A stretch of 64,000 bases of DNA from Cranoglanis bouderius (GCA_023630585.1 CM042558.1:4094300-4158299), one strand, 5' to 3'; positions 21,201 through 36,720 are shown, counted from the first letter of the stretch. Numbers and translations: made by a program. The notes: a model not told the origin generated them from the sequence alone.

Positions 21201-24200
21201 GGCAAATATTCCCCACTCTAGGTGTACAACACTAATAGAGACATATCCAAACAGACTGACGGCTGTAATTCAAGCAAAAGGTGGCTCTACGAAGTTTTAA
21301 ACCATGGGACTGATCACTTTTCCAACTCTGTTATTCTAGTTTTCATTTTTTTATGTTTCCGAACTGTTGCCTTTTTACGTTACTTGAATGTGTAAATAAA
21401 ACTGGAACAAAAAAATATATTTTTAATGGGTTTTGATTTCAGGCTGTAAGACAAAAAAAGTGGGTATGATGGTTTTCTATAGGCACTGTATATTCCTTGG
21501 TCTTACCCACTGTTATGAATGACTAAGGGAATTTGGCCTGTTACCTCATATTTATACCCCTGTGAAACAGGAAGTCATGGTTGAATTAACCACCCAGGTG
21601 TACTAAAAAAATGTCAAATATCAATGGAAATATACTTCAAATATATTTTTCTCATGTGAATTCATAGGGGTGCCAATAATTGTTGCACACATAAACCTGA
21701 TAAACCTGTTTTGTTTGTAATTGTTAGATATCCATGAGAGCAGAGTATTTTTGTGAATTCTTTGAACAAAAGATCAAAAGGTTAAACAATAAAGATAAAT
21801 TTTCACAGCCTTCTTTGCTAATATTTACCAACGGTGCCAATATTAGTGGAGGGCACTGTATTACCATCTTCTCTTTGTTGAGACATTGACTATTAGTCTA
21901 TTTCTCGAGTCCGAATCAGAGTGAAAATGGATACAATTGTTTGTTTACTGTTTGGTTTAGTTTCACATCATTATACACCTAATTTAACAACCCCCCCCCC
22001 CCCCCCCCCAAAAGAAAAAACACTGGCTCAGGGGTATGTAGGGCTGAAAATGTACTCCTGAAACTCTTTCATCCGTTGGTCAGAAATGCGTAGATGGAAA
22101 AATATAAACGATACTTTACCAAGTACACAGAAGGGCTAAAATACACCAAGGTTAGATTCAAATGAACTAAATGCTGCATATGTGACAGCACCCTAAAACT
22201 CTAAAACATGTTCTCTCTTTCTCCTCCTCCAGAAAAGCCACCAGTTCGTCCAGGCCGTGCTGCTCATATCTGTGCCATCTGCAACAAGCAATTCAAAAAT
22301 AGCTACAACCTGCGGCGGCACCAGTCTGTTCACACAGGTGTGCGTCTAAAGGGAGGTTCCTCCCAAAACCGGGAAGGTGGCTCTAAAGAGGCCACCGAGC
22401 CTTTGTCCCTCCTCCACCTCAGTATAGTCCCACCCACTTCAGTGCTTCCTGCTCCGCCTCCACAGCAGCCGCTGCTTACTCATGACACCAGTGATTCAGC
22501 CATGACCAGCACAGTCACGCCCCTCCCCCCCCCAACAGCCATCGTCATGCCGACGGGGGAGCCAGTCCAGGTGAGTATCGTGTGCTAAAGTTAGTTTTGA
22601 TGATGGTTTTCCATCATTCAGGTCAATGAATTGACCAGGAATAGGAATAGGGCAACTCGATAGCACTTTCAATGGCCACTTATCTGATGGCTGAGTTATC
22701 TGGATTTATTAATTCTGCCGAATTGTGGGAAATTTTTAATCTAGAAAATTTAAAGCTTTTATTCTGGTGTCCTTTGAACTTAAGAAGTTGCATCATAGGT
22801 GTAAACCTGCAGACATACAAATGCTGGGGTTTTTTTGTTCCACTTTAAAAGCCTCAAGTGAAAAAGCATATTTGAGTATACCACAAGTCAATTTGCCCTC
22901 AATTCAATTTCACTAAGTAGCCTGTAATTAATATACTGCAGGATAAACTCACTGCCCTGTCATCAGCTGAATGTTTTACTCCTCAGTGTCTTGTTCGTAT
23001 TCTGTGTCAGACTGATGGGTCATGCTGAGCAGAAGCCATATTTCAGAGTGTACACTAGTTTCCTCACGAGCGATAATGAGTAGGGGGCAGTCTCATTGAA
23101 ATTGGGATGTGAGTTGGATAGGAGGCGAGAGGCACCTAGTAACCCCAGGATATATGTTACTTTGCTGAATTCTCAATTCTGATTGGTCAGAAGGTGCGGA
23201 TTAATTTTCTGTAAGGTTTTCTGTAAGGAGATGTTTATTTAGCATTTTTGGAAAGAGTCTCCAGTGTTCGCGTTTTATAACCATCAAAGGTAAAGCTGTT
23301 CCTTTAAGTTTTCTGGCACAAGAATGTCGTACTGTAGTGTAAGTGATAACAGGAAGTAATTTGTCTCGCAGGAATTCCACATCAATAAACATAACTATAA
23401 ATGGATAAAACAAACAATGTGCTGTTCTTTCACGAATAAAAAATGTTGTATATTGCTGTGGTGTAAGAGGAATAAAACACTTTGGGAGTGTGCTTTTAGA
23501 GGAACATAATAATGACAGGGTGGTGTTATGCAGCCTGACACAAACAGAAGTTACTGTTACCACCCAAAATTTATTTATTTTCTTATAGCAGAATGTCAGT
23601 GTTTTACTTGTCTTATACCACAGCAGTTTGCCAACAATTACAATTTTTACTAATGAAAGACCGAAAGATCACACTTATCAATTTATAGTTACATTTAATG
23701 TTGTGGAACATGTGTCATTTCCTGTTGTCACTTGCGATTCAGCAGCTATAAACAGCCGTCTGGTTTTTCTTTCCTCCCTCTCGAACTTAATAAGACAAAA
23801 AAAATTCAGCTTGTCATCACTTTAACAAGAAACCAGAAAGAGGAAAGACCTCTATCCCGATTATTCTCCTGCAGCAGAAAATAAAAATAATGCTTAATAA
23901 AGCATCTACTTACAGAAAGTTTGACCATATCAGATTTTCTAAAATCTTTGTTTTAATTAATTTATAATTAGATTATGTGGAGCATCCACCATACAAGTCC
24001 GTGTGAATGTGCTGTTACTGTAGAAATTATACGTATTAGATCAAGTGAATTGATGTAAACCGATGATTTACGGTTACGTTCTTGTCAGAGTCGCTGTAAT
24101 AGAATATTCGTCAACACCTTGTGACCAATCGGATTCAAGAATTCAACAAAACTGTGGTATAAAATGTAATAATCAAGGCAGTGTAATAATACCTGCGGGT

Positions 24201-25538
24201 TTTGGGACATAAGCGTTCATAACTGTATGAAGAATTTACAGTGTGCTATGTGCATATTATGTACGTCTTCGAAAGGTCTTTGACGTGTCTGCCCTTTTCT
24301 TTCTCTTGTGTCAAGCAGAGGCCAGTGAACCCAACCCCAAATGCTAACGTGGTGCGTAAGAACCATGCATGCGAGACTTGTGGGAAGGCCTTCAGGGACG
24401 TGTACCACTTGAATCGGCACCGGCTCTCGCACTCGGATGAGAAGCCCTTCTCCTGTCCCGTGTGCCAGCAGCGCTTTAAGAGGAAAGACCGTATGAGCCA
24501 CCACGTGCGCTCACACCAGGGTGGCGTCGAGAAGCCCTATGTGTGCCCACACTGCGCCAAGGCCTTTTCTCGGTCTGAAACTCACAAAAGCACACACTTG
24601 TGCAACATTATACTGTGTATTTTTTTGTAGCCATAATACCTTTAAGTCAAAGATAGAGCCTGAATTTGATCTTTTTTTCCCCCCTGTAGCCCTGACCACC
24701 TCAACAGCCACGTCAGACAAGTTCATTCTACAGAACGACCTTTCAAATGTCCGGTATGTTTATAGGGAGATCTATTTTAAATCATTACCTAGTAACCTCA
24801 GGCTTTATGTTACTTTATACAACAGTGCTGTTGAATTTTCAATTCTGATTGGTCAGAAGGTGCAGATTAATTTTCTATAACAGCAGCACTGTAGAGAGAG
24901 AAAAGGGAGCCTGGTAAGGAAGCTGTCATACTGTAGTGTAAGTGATAACAGGAAGTAATTTGTCTCTCAGGCATTCCACATCATTAAACATAACTATAAA
25001 TGGAATAAAGCAAACAGTGTGCTGTTCTTTCATGAATAGAACTTTGTTATAGTATAAGAGGAATAAAACACTTTGGGACGTGCTGTTAGAGGAAAATAAT
25101 TAACACTGAGGTGGTGTGTTGCAGCCTGACGCAAAGCGCAGTTACTGTTACCACCCCAAAAATTATTCTTTTCTTATAACAGCACATCCTGAAGTGTTTC
25201 ATTCTTTCTTCTTTAATTTCTTCTTTACTTTCTATAGTTTGAACTGCAGGCTAATTGTTAAGGGCTTGTTGCTGCACATGACAAAAATCAATGTGTATTT
25301 TCACCTTTACTGCAGTAATGACTGCGTGAGGATTCGTTTTGTTATTTTCAGACGTGTGAATCGAGTTTTGCCACGAAAGATCGACTGCGCGCTCATATGA
25401 TCCGGCATGAGGAGAAGGTTCCGTGTCACATCTGCGGCAAGCTGCTCTCAGCCGCTTACATCACTGATCACATGAGGGTGCACAACCAGTCACAACATCA
25501 TGCCTGCCACCTGTGTAACAGAAGTGAGTATCGTGCTC

Positions 25539-25599
<61 letters not shown>

Positions 25600-26354
25600 C
25601 TTCATATTTTTTCAAATTAATTTATTAATTTGGTTAGTTAATTAGTTAGTTAAATTTAATCATATGACTTGAACTTGTTTTTACCCATTGACCCATTCTT
25701 AAATATTTGAAAGTGGACCACAAAATTTTTTTAACAATGTGCACCCTCTAGCGAGTACAAGAGGTGTGACAAAAGAATTTGCAACACAATGCCACAAAAT
25801 CTCGTACGGACTGATTAATATAAAAATAATAATAATAATAATAAAGGCAATTTTTAATCCCTGACACAGAGCTCCATTTCCTAATTCACCTACCATTTCA
25901 ATTTTGTGTGCCATAAATGTTCATTCTGCTTAATACATAGTGGGGATTTAAATATACATTTTACACTGTGGATTAAGGGCATTTTGTTGCGAGTGTAATT
26001 ACCACACACGTAAACACACTCTGTTTACTAGGTTTCACAACGCTCACGTACCTGCGCATACATGCTCAGAAGCACCACGGTCAGGAGTGGAAGGAAAGCG
26101 GCTTCGGTTCTAGCGGTTCCGTTCTAGTGTGCCATTTGTGTGGCGTGCACTGCAAGACCCTCACACAGCTGCAGGGCCACATGGGTACCCACAATCCCCC
26201 GGGCAGCAGCAGTGGAGAGGGCGCACCTGATGGCACGGTGGTGCTGAGCAGCAGCAGCATGGCACCGGCACCTGCTGTCTTCGTGAGCACCAACACCATG
26301 GTGGACCTGCTGGTCACCGACTGTTCCTGCATCGCACAGGAGCCACAGAGCTAG
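18284..26354 (+). CDS. maz: MAZ, Myc-associated zinc finger protein
   Basis: The coding exons are 18284-18316, 18568-18718, 22233-22570, 24319-24572, 24690-24753, 25352-25523 and 26032-26354, 1335 bp in all, for a 444-residue nuclear transcription factor (human MAZ is about 477). The frame closes exactly at every junction. The start is MDAAWSSFLFQ, the short amino terminus also used by VEZF1. A Pro-rich segment contains STVDTTALSEDP. There are eight C2H2 or C2H2-like fingers: ICAICNKQFK, CETCGKAFRDVYHLNRH, CPVCQQRFKRKDRM, CPHCAKAFSRPDHLNSH, CESSFATKDRLRAH, CHICGKLLSAAYITDH, CHLCNRSFTTLTYLRIH and CHLCGVHCKTLTQLQGH. The last two fingers and the TAOK2/TLCD3B neighbours favour MAZ over VEZF1. The second intron carries nested transposons. 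Confidence 0.92.
19938..21488 (+). mobile_element. Tc1-like DD34E element (inner, nested)
   Basis: A complete insertion of 1551 bp with terminal repeats CAGTGCCTATAGAAAATCAT (left) and TTTTCTATAGGCACTG (right), flanked by TA at 19936-19937 and 21489-21490. Its insertion split the outer element, whose minus-strand gene stops at the left junction and whose right flank resumes after 21490. Confidence 0.85.
20318..21300 (+). pseudogene. Tc1-like transposase, frameshifted
   Basis: The three reading frames must be joined: 20318 to about 20530 (a paired-like helix-turn-helix start, MVGKVLSKGLWDKVVERHK), 20460-20705 (REATKRPVATLKDLQ, second helix-turn-helix) and 20638-21300 (catalytic half). The catalytic acids are visible: LRSDETK, FQRDIDPKHTAK, and PIENLW 34 residues after the second Asp, so DD34E spacing. 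The protein ends in QAKGGSTKF. At least two frameshifts separate the helix-turn-helix part from the catalytic part, so no working protein is expected. Confidence 0.8.
23150..24165. mobile_element. About 1-kb inverted-repeat element with internal hairpin
   Basis: The left end has GAATTCTCAATTCTGATTGG at about 23169. The right end, read inverted, has GAATTCTTGAATCCGATTGG (about 24122-24150). Inside at about 23470-23610 is a smaller palindrome: AATAAAACACTTTGGGAGTG, then GTTACTGTTACCACCC, then TTATAGCAG. It has no coding capacity. Related copies are at 24790-25210, 49690-49860 and 61930-62400. It lies in a MAZ intron. Confidence 0.6.
24790..25210. mobile_element. Truncated copy of the GATTGGTCAGAA hairpin element
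   Basis: Matches the left end (ATTCTGATTGGTCAGAAGGT, about 24841) and the internal hairpin (AATAAAACACTTTGGGACGT to CTTATAACAGCACATCCTGA) of the element at 23150. It lies between MAZ exons 5 and 6. Confidence 0.6.
25535..25595. repeat. (CT)n microsatellite beside a MAZ splice donor
   Basis: CT repeat with one interruption, beginning about 12 bp after the MAZ exon 6 donor at 25524. Confidence 0.9.
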
Positions 26355-26606
26355 TACTGCATGCCTGTAACACACATCTATATCCACAGACATCCACATG
26401 CAATCACACACACACACACACACACAAAAGTACCCAGCTAGCAAACTGGATCTCAGTACATACCTTTGTGATGCATAGGACATGTTTATAAGAATGGTAT
26501 ATACCAGGATTATTCAATTTGCAGGGTTATATTTTTAAATAATCCAGCTTGTTAATGATACTATAATAAAGTTTCTAGTCTTTACATTGTGATGGCAGTC
26601 AATAAA
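26355..26606 (+). other. MAZ 3' UTR with poly(A) signals
   Basis: Two AATAAA signals at 26565-26570 and 26601-26606 follow the stop codon. A short (CA)n tract is at about 26406-26426. Confidence 0.5.
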
Positions 26607-30111
<3,505 letters not shown>

Positions 30112-31294
30112 CACACCGATCAGCTATAACAATAAAACCACTGACAGGTGACGTGAATAACATTGATTATCTCGTTACAACGACACCTGTCAAAGGGTGG
30201 GATATATTATTCAGCAAGTGAACAGTCAGTTCTCAAAGTTGATGTGTTGGAAGCAGGAAGAATGTATAAGGATCTGAGTGACTTTGACAAAGGCCGAATT
30301 GTGATGGCTAGACGACTGGGTCAGAGCATCTCATCTTGGGGGGTGTTCCCGGTATTCAGTGGTTAGTACCTACCAAAAGTGGTCCAAGGAAGGACAACTG
30401 GTGAATAGACGACAGGGTTATGGGCACCCAAGGCTTACTGATGCGCGTGGGGAGCGAAGGCTAGCCTGTCTGGTCCAATCCCACAGAAGAGCTACTGTAG
30501 CACAAATTGCTGAAAACGTTAATGCTGGCTATGATAGAAAGATGTCAGAACACACAGTGCATCACAGCTTGCTGCATATGGGGCTGCGTAGCCGCAGACA
30601 GGTCAGAGTGCCCATGCTGACCCCTGTCCACCACCGAAAGCGCCTACTATGGGCATGTGATCAGCAGAACTGGACCACAGAGCAGTTGAATAAGGTGGCC
30701 TGGTCTGATGAGTCACATTTTCTTATACATCATGTGGACGGCCAGGTGCGTGTGCGTTACTTACCTGGGGAAGAGATGGCACCAGGATGCACTATGAGAG
30801 GAAGGCAAGTTGGCAGAGGAAGTATGATGCTCTGGGCAGTGTTCTGCTGGGAAAAATTGGGTCCAGGCATTCATGTGGATGTTACTTTGACACGTACCAC
30901 CTACCTAAACATTGCTGCCTACCAAGTACATCCCTTCATGGCAACGGTATTCCCTAATGGCAGTGGCCTCTTTCAGCAGGATAATGTGCCCTGCCACACT
31001 GCAAAAATTGTTCAGGAATGGTTTGAGGAACATGACAAAGAGTTCAAGGTGTTCAATTGGCCTACAAAATCCCCAGATCTCAATCCGATTGAGCATTTGT
31101 GGGATGTGCTGGATGAACAATTCCAATCCATGCAGGCCCCACCTCGCAACTTACAGGACTGCTAACATCTTGGTGCCAGATACCACAGCACACCTTCAGA
31201 GATCTTGTGGAGTCCATGCCTCGACGAGTCAGAGCTGTTTTGGCAGCACAAGGGGGACCTTAGTCAAGTGGTTTTGATGTTATACTGATTGGTG
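30112..31294 (+). mobile_element. Tc1-like element with DD36E transposase, degenerate
   Basis: Terminal repeats CACACCGATCAGCTATAAC (left) and the inverted TTATACTGATTGGTG (right), each bordered by TA. The transposase starts near 30268 (YKDLSDFDKGRIVMARRLGQ), shifts frame near 30355 and continues at 30359-31165 (QKWSKEGQLVNRRQGYG..., 268 residues). Catalytic motifs are AWSDESHF and FQQDNVPCHTAK. The Glu of PIEHLW lies 36 residues after the second Asp, which is the spacing of DD36E ('Incomer'-type) Tc1 relatives. A small deletion near 31160 removes the last in-frame part. Not expected to be active. Confidence 0.8.
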
Positions 31295-31300
31295 TATATA

Positions 31301-32580
31301 CAGTGCTGTGAAAAAGTATTTGACCCTGATTTCTTCTGGTTTTGTGTATATCTCATACTAAATTGTTCCAGAAATTAAAACAAAATCTAAGATAAAACAA
31401 AGGCAACCCGAAAACACAAAATACAGTTTTTAAGTGACAATGTTATTTATTGAAGCAAAAAAGTTATCCAATACCAACTGGGCCTGCGTGAAAATGTATT
31501 TGCCCCCATACTTACTAATTCCCCAAATCTATGAAACTGCATTCATAATGGGGTACAGCTGGACTAGACACAACCAGGCCTGATTACTGCAAACCCTATT
31601 CAATCAAATCAACACTTAAATAGAACTTTTTCAGCAGCATGAAGTTGGTTAAAAGGTCTTACCCAGTAACACACTATGCCAAAATTGAAAGAAATTCCAG
31701 AAATTATGAGGAAGGTGACTGAAATACATCAGTCTGGGAAGGGTTACAAAGCTATTTCAGAGGCTCTGGTACTCCAAAGAACCACAGTGAGAGCCATTAT
31801 CTCCAAATGGAAAAACTCAGCACAGTAGTGAACCTTCCCAGAAGTGGCTGACCTTCTAAAATTCCTCCAAGAGCACAGCAACTACTCATCCAGCAAGTCA
31901 CAAAAGAGCCAAGGACAATGTCAAAGGACCTACAGACCTCTCTTGCATCAATAAAGGTTGTTCATGACTGTTCATGACTCCACTATCAGAAAGACACTGG
32001 GCAAGAATGGCATCCATGCAAGAATGGTGATGTGAAAACCACTGCTAACCCAGAAGAACATTAAGGCTCATCTGAATTTTGCCAAAACACACCTTGATGA
32101 TCCTCAAACCTTTTGGGAGAATGTTCTGTGGATTAATGAGTCGAAAGTGGAACTGTTTGGAAGACGGGGTCTTAGTTTGGCATAAACCAAACACCAAATT
32201 CCACAAAAAGAACACCATACCTACGGTCAAGCATGGTGGTGGAAGTGTGATGGTGTGGGGATGCTTTGCTGCTTCAGGGTCTGGGCAGCTTGCAGTAATT
32301 GAGGGAAACATGAATTCGGCTGTCTACCAGAAAATCGCAAAGGAGAATGTCCGGTCTTCAATCTGTAAATTGAAACTCAAGCTCAACTGGATTATGCAGC
32401 ATGGCAATGATCCAAAGCATACGAGTAAGTCCTAGTCCTAGAAGTAAGTGAAAGACTGGTCTCCAGTTATCAGAAGCATTTGGTTGCAGTTATTGCTGCT
32501 AAACGTGGCATAACCAGGTTTTAAATTAACATTTTACATTTGTTTATTTGTTTCAGAAGAAATACTTTTTCACAGCACTG
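31301..32580 (+). mobile_element. Tc1-like element with internal deletion
   Basis: Terminal repeats CAGTGCTGTGAAAAAGTATT and, inverted, AATACTTTTTCACAGCACTG, each followed by TA. It begins six bases after the element at 30112 ends. Transposase remnants are at about 31679-31830 (MPKLKEIPEIMRKVTEIHQS, then a stop) and 32079-32435 (HGGGSVMVWGCFAASGSGQL, then NDPKHTS). The frame then runs straight into the 3' end, so the SPDLNPIE catalytic segment is deleted. Non-autonomous. Confidence 0.8.
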
Positions 32581-32582
32581 TA

Positions 32583-34362
32583 CATAGTGCTGTCTTATGC
32601 ATTAGTGTGTCAGTAGAAAATATCAAATTTTAGACATCAAACAATTCATGTAATTTAAAAAAAAAAGGAGGATATTAAGAAATAGACCACTTTTCGTTAA
32701 AAACATAATTGAGCCTGCCGAATTAAATGGTGAAACAAAAGCAAGTGAGACAGCAATAGTCTTTAGAAGAGCTGTGGCAAGTTCTCCAAGACGCTTGAGA
32801 GAGAAATGTCATGGCTTCCATTAGTAAGTTTCCTTATACATAAATTTGCACAAACTCAGGAGCTATCATAAGATATGCACGCTTTCCAAACTAATAAGAT
32901 TTTCATGAATACCAAATTTCCTTTGTAAATGCTCCTATAAAGTATTTATGAATAAGTTTCTTTCTACCCAGCTTGATAAAGGAGGGAGTAATGTTTATTT
33001 TATACAATCATTTTTGGCCATCAGCACAGTAGAGGAGATGTAGCGCTACTGTCTGTGAAGAGTACTGTCTGTGTAACTACATGACCGTGTATCCAAGAGA
33101 ATTGATGCAGGCACAGGGTGGCCACACAACATATTGACTTGACTGCCTGAGTTACTATGGCTTTAGTCAATAATGTTCTATGTATTTATGACTATATCAA
33201 TAACGATGCTTCTGAAGCAATTTGCTTGCACAGCAACACTAAATATTAAGTATTTCGATCCTCCTATTTTCATTTTAATCAACATCATCCATCAGCTTTG
33301 CTATATTGTAGACCAAATTCCTTATGTCTAGTGAAATCTCCAATGATGCTGATTTTAACTGTCAACATTGACCTTTAATTAGGTCAACTGCCTCCACTCA
33401 AATCAGACTGAAGAATTTATTCTAAAATTCTAGTCCTGAAATTGTTTTGTTTGTACTCTCATAAGTTTATACCCGCTTTCATAACGAGTGATGCCTCAGT
33501 GCTACCCAAACTTTCATCGGGCCCCTATACAACAGCAAATCTGGCTGCCAGAACACAACCACAACTCAACATTGATGAGACCAGAAATCCCAGAATTATT
33601 GGCTTCATTAAAACGAGCAAAAATGAATGCAATGAATGATATTTTGCTACATTTATGTTTTCATAAATAATGTACCCACTACCATTTGTCTTCTTGATTT
33701 GGATGTATGTTTGGGGTCATTATCTTGTGAAAAGATCCATTCTTGTCCAGGTCTTTCAGGTTTTAGGTTTCAGCAATCAGGTTTTAGGTTAAACTGTGGC
33801 TGCATTTATCAACCATTTTTAGTAAAGTTGTGTGTAAATGTTTTTGTAGGCCACACCAAACTAAAAATTTCCACCAGACTTACAAAAATGTAGGCGATAC
33901 TGATTTTCTTCATACTCGTGTGCATGTGTTGAGGAAAACTCCATAAAAGTTAAGCTCACAGACAGCTGAAACAGCTAAATGAGGACAAGAAAGAAACAAA
34001 CAAAGAAAAGGAATTTCTCAGAGGCAGACGTGGAAGTTATTTTGTCTCATGTCTCTAATCAATATTATTGAGAAGTTTAACAGCACCTGAGAAGCCAAAA
34101 TCTGGAGACAAATTACAGAAAAGGTGATTTAGGAGTGAGGTGAAAACTAAGGGACAAAAGATCAGTACAGGTGATCATGGGCTATATGACACATTGCAGA
34201 TTGAGACATACCAGGTTGTCCCTTATTGGTCACTTAGCTTTAAAGGCACATTACATATACCTTTCTAGGTAAAAGATACAAGCTAAATGTGTACACGTAA
34301 GGGTACCACCTCAATGATAAGGAATGGTATATTATTCAGAACCCTTTTTAGGTTAATGAACC
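32583..34362. other. Intergenic; decayed Tc1 fragment at about 33640-33900
   Basis: Mostly AT-rich without genes. The stretch at 33640-33900 keeps minus-strand Tc1-like text (gtatgtttggggtcattatc, then gaaaagatccattcttgtcc), the usual signature of the middle of an old Tc1 transposase. It is too broken to translate. Confidence 0.45.
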
Positions 34363-34560
34363 TGGCAGTGGCAGCTCAGTGGTTAAGCCTTTGGAGTACT
34401 GATCAGAAGGTTGTCCCAGCACTGCAAAGATGTCATTGCTGGGCCCTTGAGTAAGGCCCTTAACCCTCAACTGCTCAGCTGTATAAATGAGATAAATGTG
34501 ACTTTCACTTCTGTAAATCGCTCTGCATGAGGGCGTTTGCCAAATCCATAAATGTAAATG
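34363..34560 (+). repeat. tRNA-derived SINE, copy 1
   Basis: The head has an A-box-like GGCAGCTCAGTGG. The body has GGGCCCTTGAGTAAGGCCCTTAACCCTC (34440-34468). The tail has CGCTCTGCATGAGGGCG and ends in AAATGTAAATG. This head-body-tail pattern is typical of fish SINEs, and this body is one I associate with catfish-like genomes. The B box is degraded. Confidence 0.7.
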
Positions 34561-34574
34561 ATGTTTACAGTATT

Positions 34575-34840
34575 GAGGTAGCACGTTTGCCTCGCACCTC
34601 CAGGGTTGGGGGTTCGACTCCCGCCTTTGCCCTTTGTGTGTTCTCCCTATCTTCGGGGGCTTCCTCCAGGTACTCCGGTTTCCTCCCCCAGTCCAAAGAC
34701 GTGTTGTATGCTGATTGGCATCTCTAAAATGTCTGCAGTGTCCACCCGTCCAGGGTGTCCCCTGCCCCAAGTCCCTCGGGATAGGCTCCACGCTCCCTGC
34801 GACCCTGTGTAGGATAAACAGTGCAGAAAATAGATGGATG
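34575..34840 (+). repeat. Dispersed repeat ('ggttcgactcccgcc' family), copy 1
   Basis: Begins GAGGTAGCACGTTTGCCTCG, includes a tRNA-like GGGTTCGACTCCCGCC and TTTCCTCCCCCAGTCCAAAG, and ends near GATAAACAGTGCAGAAAATAG. Inverted or partial relatives are at 36565-37130, 53084-53395, 8545-8640 and 45925-45985. It is common in fish genomes; the class is uncertain. Confidence 0.6.
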
Positions 34841-35199
34841 TTTACAGTAGTATGCGGCTCGGAAGGATGGTATAGGTGCTGTTTTTAGGTTCTTCATGTC
34901 CTGGAGACTACATAATCAGTATGGAACAATAGTAGGCCTATGCCACCTATGGTGACTGCTTGTGCATCCTGATCAATAATGTAGCATAATAACCGCGAGG
35001 GCAACGGAACCGCAGGTTTAATCTGTATTTATCCACGTCCGGCTCCAGTGTAGTCAGTAAAACGCACTTTTAAAGCATGACCCGAACAGTGTCCAAGCTC
35101 CAAGGAAATTAAACCGCGACTGGGGAAAAAAAAGGGGGCAGATTTAAAGGGCAAGATCGGTGCTGAGGTGCGGATGGGGCAAACCACATTAGGCGGAGA

Positions 35200-35406
35200 G
35201 GAAGTGAGAGAGACAAGATCAGCATCAGCTCGCATTCTGAAGCGCCTCGCACCACTGACATCTCACGCACCGTGCACAAAACAGCTAGAAGGAACCACGA
35301 CCAGGACACCATGTCGGTAAAAAGCACGGTGTGTCTTGGCCGGACATCGCCGTTGGCTTTTACCGGGATGCGGATTTCTACAGGCCGCTGACTGAACCAC
35401 CGCAAC
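35200..35406 (+). promoter_or_regulatory. Candidate TLCD3B promoter / 5' UTR exon
   Basis: A CpG-rich island ends in a donor (AAC|GTAAGC at 35407). The next acceptor in the right place is TTTCAG at 38498-38503, just before the TLCD3B start codon. It would therefore be a 5' UTR exon separated by a 3.1-kb intron. A short upstream reading frame of 26 codons runs 35311-35391 and ends before the donor. This is inferred from splice signals and base composition only. Confidence 0.4.
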
Positions 35407-36317
35407 GTAAGCTGCGTTTTTCACTGTCTGCTCATGTTTATATCAAAAAGACTACATCCAAAACCCCGCATGCTACACCGTAACTGGCTGTTTTGTGCGG
35501 GATGCGGTGTTGGGTGTAGTCAAACAGAACGTGTTACATTTGACTTTAATGTGATGAAGGTTGAATGATCGGGTTGCTGACATTGTTGTTCAGGAATCGA
35601 CGCTGTTATTGTTGTGACATTCATCAGTCATCCAGTGCGTCCGTAACACAACGCGCTTATTATTTTACATTAGTCTGTGGACATGGAATGATTACATCTT
35701 AAGCTTATATTACTACTTTGAGGTGTAAACAAATGAGCATCACTAACGCGTCATATGAGGAGACGAGCATCATCATCATCATCATCATCCTTTACGTTGC
35801 CTTTTCATTTTTATAACGAGGTCCCGTGCAGCTCAGTGACGCATGAAGACGAGTTGAGTAGCTTTATTTCCTCTATTTATTAATCTCATCCCCCAAACCT
35901 GCGTTTAGGCTGCGTAATAGCGCACTGCGCATTTTTACAGCAGTTGCAGTTCTATGATTAAGCATTCCATTATTTGGCAATGTGTACATCTCATTACTGT
36001 AATGCATGTAGTCATGCAGGTATGTTGGAGGTCATATTATGGTTTGTTTTGTACAGCAGTAAGGTCTGTCCCAGCAAACTTGCTCGACTCCATTCTCCAT
36101 CTTTACTGGTGATGGGAAACGTGGCTCAATTCGCTGATTCAGCTCTTTCAAACAAACCTGAAAGTGAATCTGATTCACTATCAGTGAAGTGTGTGTCCTG
36201 TGATCCCTTAGGCCAGTTATTCTTGTAAAGGTACCAGTTTCTGCTTAAACAAGCAACATTCATCTTCACTAATCATCTTCGCTTTACCCTGCCCTGCTGA
36301 AGAAGAAGAAGAAAAAA

Positions 36318-36548
36318 ACAAAACAATAGAAAGGATCACAGAAATTCTAATGGTTTCCACTACAAATACCATTACAAAACATCAGCTAATCATTAAAACC
36401 ATTACCATTACTGGTCCCTAATGGTAACCACTAGACACAACGAATTACCAGTAGAGACCCACAGGGACCATTACAGTTTCCATTAAAACCAATACAATTC
36501 CCATTATAACCATTAAAACCATTTCAAATTCGACGAGGGTTTCTATTG
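36318..36548. mobile_element. CAATAGAAA-ended repeat, copy 2 (inverted)
   Basis: Reverse complement of the element at 16681-16905, with cleaner ends CAATAGAAAGG and GGTTTCTATTG. Contains AACCATTACCATTACTGG motifs. No coding potential. Confidence 0.6.
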
Positions 36549-36564
36549 TTTGTTTGTTTTTTTT

Positions 36565-36667
36565 TCAGCAGGGTGGTCAGGGTCGTGGTGAATAAGGAGC
36601 CTATCCCGGAAACACTGGGCAGGAATACATCTTTGGATGTGAGGCCAATCCATCACAGGGCAGCACA

Positions 36668-36720
<53 letters not shown>

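Larger units (their letters stand above)
18846..21858 (-). mobile_element. Tc1-like element (outer), interrupted by another Tc1
   Basis: This lies in MAZ intron 2. Inner inverted repeats GTGCAACAATTATTGGCACC (left, about 18934) and GGTGCCAATAATTGTTGCAC (right, about 21670) bracket a minus-strand transposase gene broken into frames at 19784-19503, 19686-19342 and 19255-19004. The last frame keeps the SPDLKP.ENLW-type motif. The right outer end is GGGCACTG followed by TA (21859-21860). The matching left outer end is missing, so the left side is truncated near 18846. A younger element sits inside at 19938-21488. Confidence 0.75.

Noticed and set aside
18284..26354. VEZF1 as the identity of the zinc-finger gene
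   Set aside because: The amino terminus fits VEZF1, but STVDTTAL, the last two fingers and the TAOK2/TLCD3B neighbours fit MAZ.
34348..34791. 147-codon minus-strand frame
   Set aside because: Runs through a SINE and the adjoining dispersed repeat; not a gene.
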